The notes beneath the pieces were generated by a model. It saw only the letters and a program-made list of their open reading frames with translations, had not been told where the DNA came from and did not search any database. Of a DNA stretch of 64,000 bases, positions 59,011-64,000 are shown in pieces; the stretch's first letter is position 1, and every line of letters starts with the position of its first letter. The position numbers and the translations under genes are program-made. Origin of the DNA: Fasciolopsis buskii (Eukaryota > Platyhelminthes > Trematoda > Plagiorchiida > Fasciolidae); contig LUCM01002447.1 in assembly GCA_008360955.1 (NCBI GenBank), positions 26,520-90,519 on the forward strand. The letters are read 5' to 3'.

Positions 59011-60372
59011 CGATTTCCCAGACCTTTACCGGAAAGCCACATGCTTGGTAAAGATCGACCGTAAATGCTACTGGTATACAACCGCGGATCACAAATAACA
59101 GCAAGCGCTGGCAGACTTTGAAAGGCATTCCGATTCATACGCTACACCCGTTCCACGCTAAACGACAAGCAGTCACTTCAACTACTCAAAGTTCTTAATT
59201 GCTTCTCAAGGTCTAACATATTAAGTTTAAATTAAGAGTTAGGCTTCGGAAACGGGGAACCAACTCAGATGGTCCCACTCGCCACTGATGGTGGGATGGC
59301 AACTAACTGTCGCCTGGATCATTGCCCGACCTAATGAGACCTTGTGTTATTCTATGCCACTCCAAGGTTTAGGATCATGGCACCCGGCTACCATTACTGT
59401 GCAGTGGACACTAGAGGCTAAGGGGTATGTTCCTCCGACTACATTCATGCTTCAATGGTTTCATTAAAAAAAGTAAGTCCTATTGTCCACCCAAACGGTT
59501 AAGCCAAAAAGGACGTTAAATATTGTGCAGACTGTGCAAAGACAGCGTTCTTATAGATTCGCCGATCAGAGTAGACTGAAAAGCCGTGACCTCTGTATCG
59601 TGCTTCAATGGTGTGTGAATGTCGAAAGACTATGTTCGTTTCAGACTGAAGATGTTGCCTGAGTGGATTAGCGTTCTTAAGACGGGCATGGGTCACTTAG
59701 GCCTTTAGTCGGCTACTGGAAAAAGCAACTAGCGCAACAAATGAATCTGACACCGTGCGGACCTTGTTGCAACTCGCAACGTGAGAAACGCTGCCATCGG
59801 GGACACTCAAAAAGTGGGCTTGTTACCTCGCGTGGGTCGACAGCGAGCATACACTCACTACCACCAGGAGCCTTATTTTACAATGACATTGCCTATTAAG
59901 AAGTAGTAGAAAAAGACTGTAAAATTAGAATGAAGGAAATATGCGAAAAACAGCGACACCGAACAATATTGCGGAGTGCAGAAAGAGAAAAACCTAAACA
60001 CAACCTCACAACCGCAAGCTTATCAAAGTCAGCTGTAAGTAAAAAAACTGATGTCATCGTTCTTACTTTCTGGACTGGCAGAGCCGCTCAAACAAATCTA
60101 GCGTCTGAGTGTAATTTGATATCAGCACAACTTTGTCCGATGTCGTTGTACGGATCAAAGCAAGAATATAGTCCAACACTTGAAATTTGCCTGTAAAAGA
60201 AGCGAGACGGTATTGGCTGATATGAAAACAGAAAGGACTTGAATGTGAGCGAGACTAGACCAAGCAATAAGAAAACAACCTTGCTGAGGAAAGCACTGCA
60301 GTCGGTAGACAGGTTTTAACAATCTGACAAAGGAGTTCAGCTTCAGCTCACTTTAGACAACCGTTAACCATG
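59011..60372. other. No gene recognised
   Basis: A plus-strand frame at 59930-60196 contains a strong donor-like GTAAGT at about 60036, after a basic, Lys/Arg-rich stretch (EREKPKHNLTTASLSKSA), but no matching acceptor or domain. Confidence 0.35.
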
Positions 60373-61745
60373 CACTAATGTCCTTCGATTGTGGTTGCTA
60401 CTTCACAGTAGCAAATGCTTAAATAGAAGAATAACGAGGAATAATGAATGAACGACTGTAGAATAGTAGGTTTCAAATGCAAGAACGCTACCAGCTGCCG
60501 CACTGAGCCGTATCACCTACTGTCTCCAACCATGGCCTCGGAGGATACCGTGGACCCCAACCCGGTAGTAAAAACACACCTACACCAGCCAGTCCCCTGG
60601 TTTAAGTTTTCATACTTTTTACCCATGCCATCGACTGGCCACCCCGAACCATCTTCCAACCATTGCCTGCCTCAAGGAACAGAGTACAACGAGGCAGTCG
60701 TTCTGTGGGCATGCGCAAAGCATGTCCAAACCACCTCAACTTATTCCGATTCACTTGCTGTCCTAAAAGCTGAACCCTCGGGTTCAGTATCTTACACCTA
60801 ACCTTTGAGTTACTCATAAGATTCTCTCACCATATTCTATCAGTAATCTGAAGACAAGGATGTTCAAAGATCGAAAGTCTTCGCATATTTTCTGCCCTCA
60901 ACGGCTCTGTTTTGGAACCGTATAGCAGCAACAAACTCACCACTGTTGTGTGTACTCGGCCTTCGATCGATAACCGGATGTCACGCCGAAGCCACATTTG
61001 CCTTGAATTAGTGAATGCCAATGTGCGTGAACATTTCTTTCGATATACTGCCACCAGGTGAGATACAGCTGTCCAAGTAACTGAATTTATCTACCTCACC
61101 CATTTGTTCCCCCCAAAAAATAAGGTGCGCCTTTGAGCCAGTCCAGTTCTGAAACAGTATTTCACACTTTGAAGATGCAAACGCATCCCACACATATCTG
61201 CACTATCATCCAGACGATCGAGAAGATATTGCAACTTACTCTGGAGCACAGTGTCGTCCGCATATTCCAAGTCAGACAATTTTCTGTCTGAGCAAATATC
61301 AACGCCACGATTCCTACACGGGGATAGAGCCAACTCAATAACCGTTTCGATGACAAAGTTAGAAAAGAAAGGTGAAAGAGGGCAACCCTGACGAATACCA
61401 ATTTTCGTAGTGAATTCGGGTGAAATATCGCCATAAGCGCCAACTCGGCTTCGGTTATTAGGGTACAGAGATTGGATGAATGAAATGAGCTTCTGTGGCA
61501 CATCATTCCAATAAGGGGTAGCGACAAAGAGCTGTACGATCGACTGAGTCGAACGTCGTCTCTAAATCAAGAAAGAAAATGGATATGTGCCTGTCTTAAG
61601 ATCGGTCGCAGTGAAAATTTGGTCAATACAACCCCGGGCGGGACGGAAGCCTGCTTGATTTTTATGCAAGCACCTTTCACGAGTACCAGATAGTTGGCGG
61701 ATGATAAGCTCCAAGAGCAGTTTGGATGTGATGATTACTGATAAA
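60373..61745 (-). mobile_element. RTE-type retrotransposon, reverse transcriptase to 3' end (minus)
   Basis: Right to left: LLLELIIRQLSGTRER (about 61720), NQAGFRPARGCIDQIFT (about 61655-61605), a broken motif A, PQKLISFIQSLYPNNRSRVG, YGDISPEFTTKIGIRQGCPL with the intact GCP, and LEYADDTVLQ with intact YADD (61253-61264). Then SSKCEILFQNWTGSKAHLIF, VDKFSYLDSCISPGGSISKE, WLRRDIRLSIEGRVHTTVVS, LLLYGSKTEPLRAENMRRLS, NRNKLRWFGHALRMPTERLP and GNGWKMVRGGQSMAWVKSMK follow. The 3' tail is CTACTGTGAAGTAGCAACCA at about 60409. Of the RTE copies here it keeps the best catalytic core. The endonuclease and linker are lost, and several frameshifts remain. Confidence 0.85.
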
Positions 61746-63698
61746 CTCTTGATTCAATCGATTATCGGTAACTTAACCATATTACATATGCATGCTGCGC
61801 TGATGGCAAAAGGGTCCAGATTCCGGTCGTGAAGCACACAAAGACCGTTGATCACTGTTAGCAAATAACTCCGATCGGTAGTAGAAATAGGAAGCCGTAA
61901 GTAAAATGCAAGTAGTAGCATGATAGAATTCAACAAAAATATTCCCATGTCCTCTGGAAGAACAGGTGGCTTTCTGGAAAAAAGTGGATTTAGTTCGAGC
62001 TATGCAAGATGGCAGGCAAGGTAAAACCGACGGGAAAGGTCAAGTTCCGTTGTGTTCTAGGCAAGCACAACAGAGAGTTTAAGCAACTTCATTCGCAGAA
62101 TATGAGGAGCTTGTAGCTGCTCCTGTAGCATACGAAGCGTAGACCAGTAAGCCTGTAAAAATTTAGGGTTCACAGGGAAACAGTTTGAATAGTTGATCAG
62201 TAAGACGGAAAAATAGAAAAATAACTCAGTTACTGAGTAGTATACGTCCGTCTACGTTTGTTGTGCATCACTGATGAAAGATACATACACGAGGTGCGAG
62301 CAATGAATGGGAAATATGAAGCACGGGGTTCAAATGAGCAACTATAATGACAAACAATATGCCTCTGTCACAATTTTTACAATCGTGCTTTTATTTTTCA
62401 TGCCTTTACTTAAAAAGGTGAAAATCAACCAGTAATGGTGAACTAACTATTCTGATTATTATGTATTCTAGGGGAGGAAAAAACCCTAGATGCACGACGT
62501 CCGACGAATATCGTAACTAAGAAATGTTCAACCCATGCATTAATAGGTGAGCAGAGACAGAAGCCTATCCAGGAACCGGAACTCTTGCGTACAAGCGTGA
62601 AGTCAATTCCATTTAGGGGATCTGCGCTTTTAGAAAAACCAAATGAATAAAAGTTTTCGTTTTTTTCAAAGCAAGCAACCGGCTCGGACAAGAAACGTTA
62701 CAAATGTAACATTGATGAATTTTACAGACCTGAAAGATTTGGTCGGAATGGGGCATTGGAATCAAGGCAGCCTTGGTAATCAGCCGGAAAGTGAGCTAGT
62801 GCGTTCTGAAAACCATCAGCACCGACAGCCATTTTGTCAAAAACTAAATCAGGATCTGTTATGAATAACAAAGGAGGAGAAATGTAAGTGAGCAACACTC
62901 ACATGCCGATGAATGAGAATGATACATCCGTTATTCACTGCAAATTTTCTTGAACGAATCAGCCCCAAAAATGTGAATAGCATGGTGACAGGTAGAAAAC
63001 CTAACATCATCCAAGTGGAACAAATAAAAATGACTAATGAAATGGATCATAAATATGAACTAGATAAATAAATTATTTCAGCTCACTTTGTAGCCCCACA
63101 CAATTTTGACATTTACTTCTGGTAATCACACTACTACGGTCCACCTCCACAAATCTTATTTGACTATGCAGTAACGGAACGTGAAAATCAGCGACAGAAA
63201 CAAAATAGAAAGAAATTATACATCACCCATTACACTAGGATGTTGCTAAATGCAATGGAATAAATTGAGCCGTAGCCAAGGGCCAAAGAACCTTCGTCTT
63301 CAAGCAGTGAGTCATGTCCCGAGCCGTCTGGGATTCATAACATTTGGATCACTACGTTTGGACCAAGTCAAAAGATGAGCCAACCAGAGGCTTATGGTCA
63401 AATTATTTAAAGAGGAGATCACGTCCAGTTAGAACGCATCAATAAACGAACTGGGACAACCAATACCAACAATCATCTACCAATCCGCACCACGTTGATT
63501 TGGCAGTTAACAGAAAACAATATAGTTTTTCGCATGCACACATGCACTGCGTTGTTAAATGCAACAGAGAATAAAGGGACAACAAGGTGTTCGAAAAGAA
63601 AACGAGATGACCAAGCAAACCAAGGTTACAAAGTCAATGCTGTGGTGCCACTTACGTCAGACGAACGAATATTGTGAAAACTAGCAGTGCAAAGTTGA
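61746..63698. other. No gene recognised
   Basis: Short frames only. A plus-strand frame at 63495-63677 has a basic KRKRDD stretch and ends SDERIL-stop, without splice support. Confidence 0.35.
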
Positions 63699-64000
63699 AC
63701 GCAAAATAAAAATGACAGATTACATCAACAGAATCATCATCATCACCGTCCAGCCTTTAACAGCAAAATAAACCACACGTACTGCTGCCGATTCCATGTA
63801 GTGACGTCTCCAGAAAAAGTGAATATCCTACGGGAAAAGCGAGCAGAACGTCACAGGAAGGAAAAGAAAAGATGCTGCCGGAGAAAACAAGCCAATGCAG
63901 TCTTAGATATACGCGAATTTACCTCCATTCCCGAGCTACCATCGTCCGACACGCAGCTACCAAGCCAGATGAAACGGTCCACAATTGTCAGTTCCTCTCC
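63699..64000 (+). CDS. Possible partial exon at window edge
   Basis: One frame is open from a stop at 63696 to the window end (about 100 codons). The right part reads like protein: VTSPEKVNILREKRAERHRK, then KKRCCRRKQANAVLDIREF, and an acidic/Ser-rich tail ELPSSDTQLPSQMKRS. The basic run resembles a nuclear localisation signal. A likely acceptor is the AG at 63799-63802 region after TGCTGCCGATTCCATG, though others exist. A second frame is also open here, so chance cannot be excluded. No domain is recognised, and the exon, if real, continues beyond the window. Confidence 0.3.

Overview
The window is nuclear DNA of an animal, and its repeats point to a parasitic flatworm (digenean or cestode). 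The main evidence is a set of decayed non-LTR retrotransposons whose reading frames resemble the RTE (SR2-like) and CR1 (SR1-like) families known from trematodes, a Penelope-like element with a GIY-YIG endonuclease, and tRNA-derived SINEs. There are no operons, ribosome binding sites or prokaryotic genes. Most open frames are short, frameshifted and without splice signals. No species can be named from the sequence alone.

Layout. 0-9.5 kb: two phase-compatible exons (1594-1763 and 8359-8712) of a plus-strand host gene of unknown function, separated by a 6.6 kb intron that holds two RTE fragments and a CR1-like element. 9.5-12.3 kb: AT microsatellites and a 110-bp palindrome. 12.4-14.5 kb: a CR1 endonuclease remnant followed by RTE copy A. 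14.5-20.5 kb: no recognised gene. 20.56-23.55 kb: RTE copy B, the most complete element here. 23.6-38 kb: mostly unannotatable DNA with one SINE-like element and one RTE 3' end. 38.2-39.4 kb: a Penelope-like element. 40.3-41 kb: a CR1-like fragment. 43.3-44.1 kb: a hairpin, a microsatellite and a SINE. 44.9-52.5 kb: a dense nested cluster of three CR1-like copies (one inverted), two RTE pieces, a SINE and a 25-N assembly gap. 56.9-58.2 kb: a SINE and an internally deleted RTE. 58.4-59.0 kb: a possible broken C-type-lectin-like gene. 60.4-61.7 kb: a minus-strand RTE. The right edge has an open frame that may be part of an exon.

How it fits together. Nearly all coding signal is dead or dying retroelement. 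The RTE fragments share a recognisable 3' tail (GCTGTGAGGTAGC-like, then AACC/AAAG). The SINEs would have depended on enzymes of elements like these. The oddest feature is that two unrelated families each contain a block of about 430-445 bp that is essentially identical between copies whose flanks are strongly diverged or noisy. Gene conversion, recent segmental copying or misassembly could each explain this, and the N gap lies inside one such block. I found no clear new biological system. The best leads are these identical blocks, the large inverted repeat at 45-46.4 kb, the Penelope element with an altered catalytic motif, and the lectin-like pseudogene.
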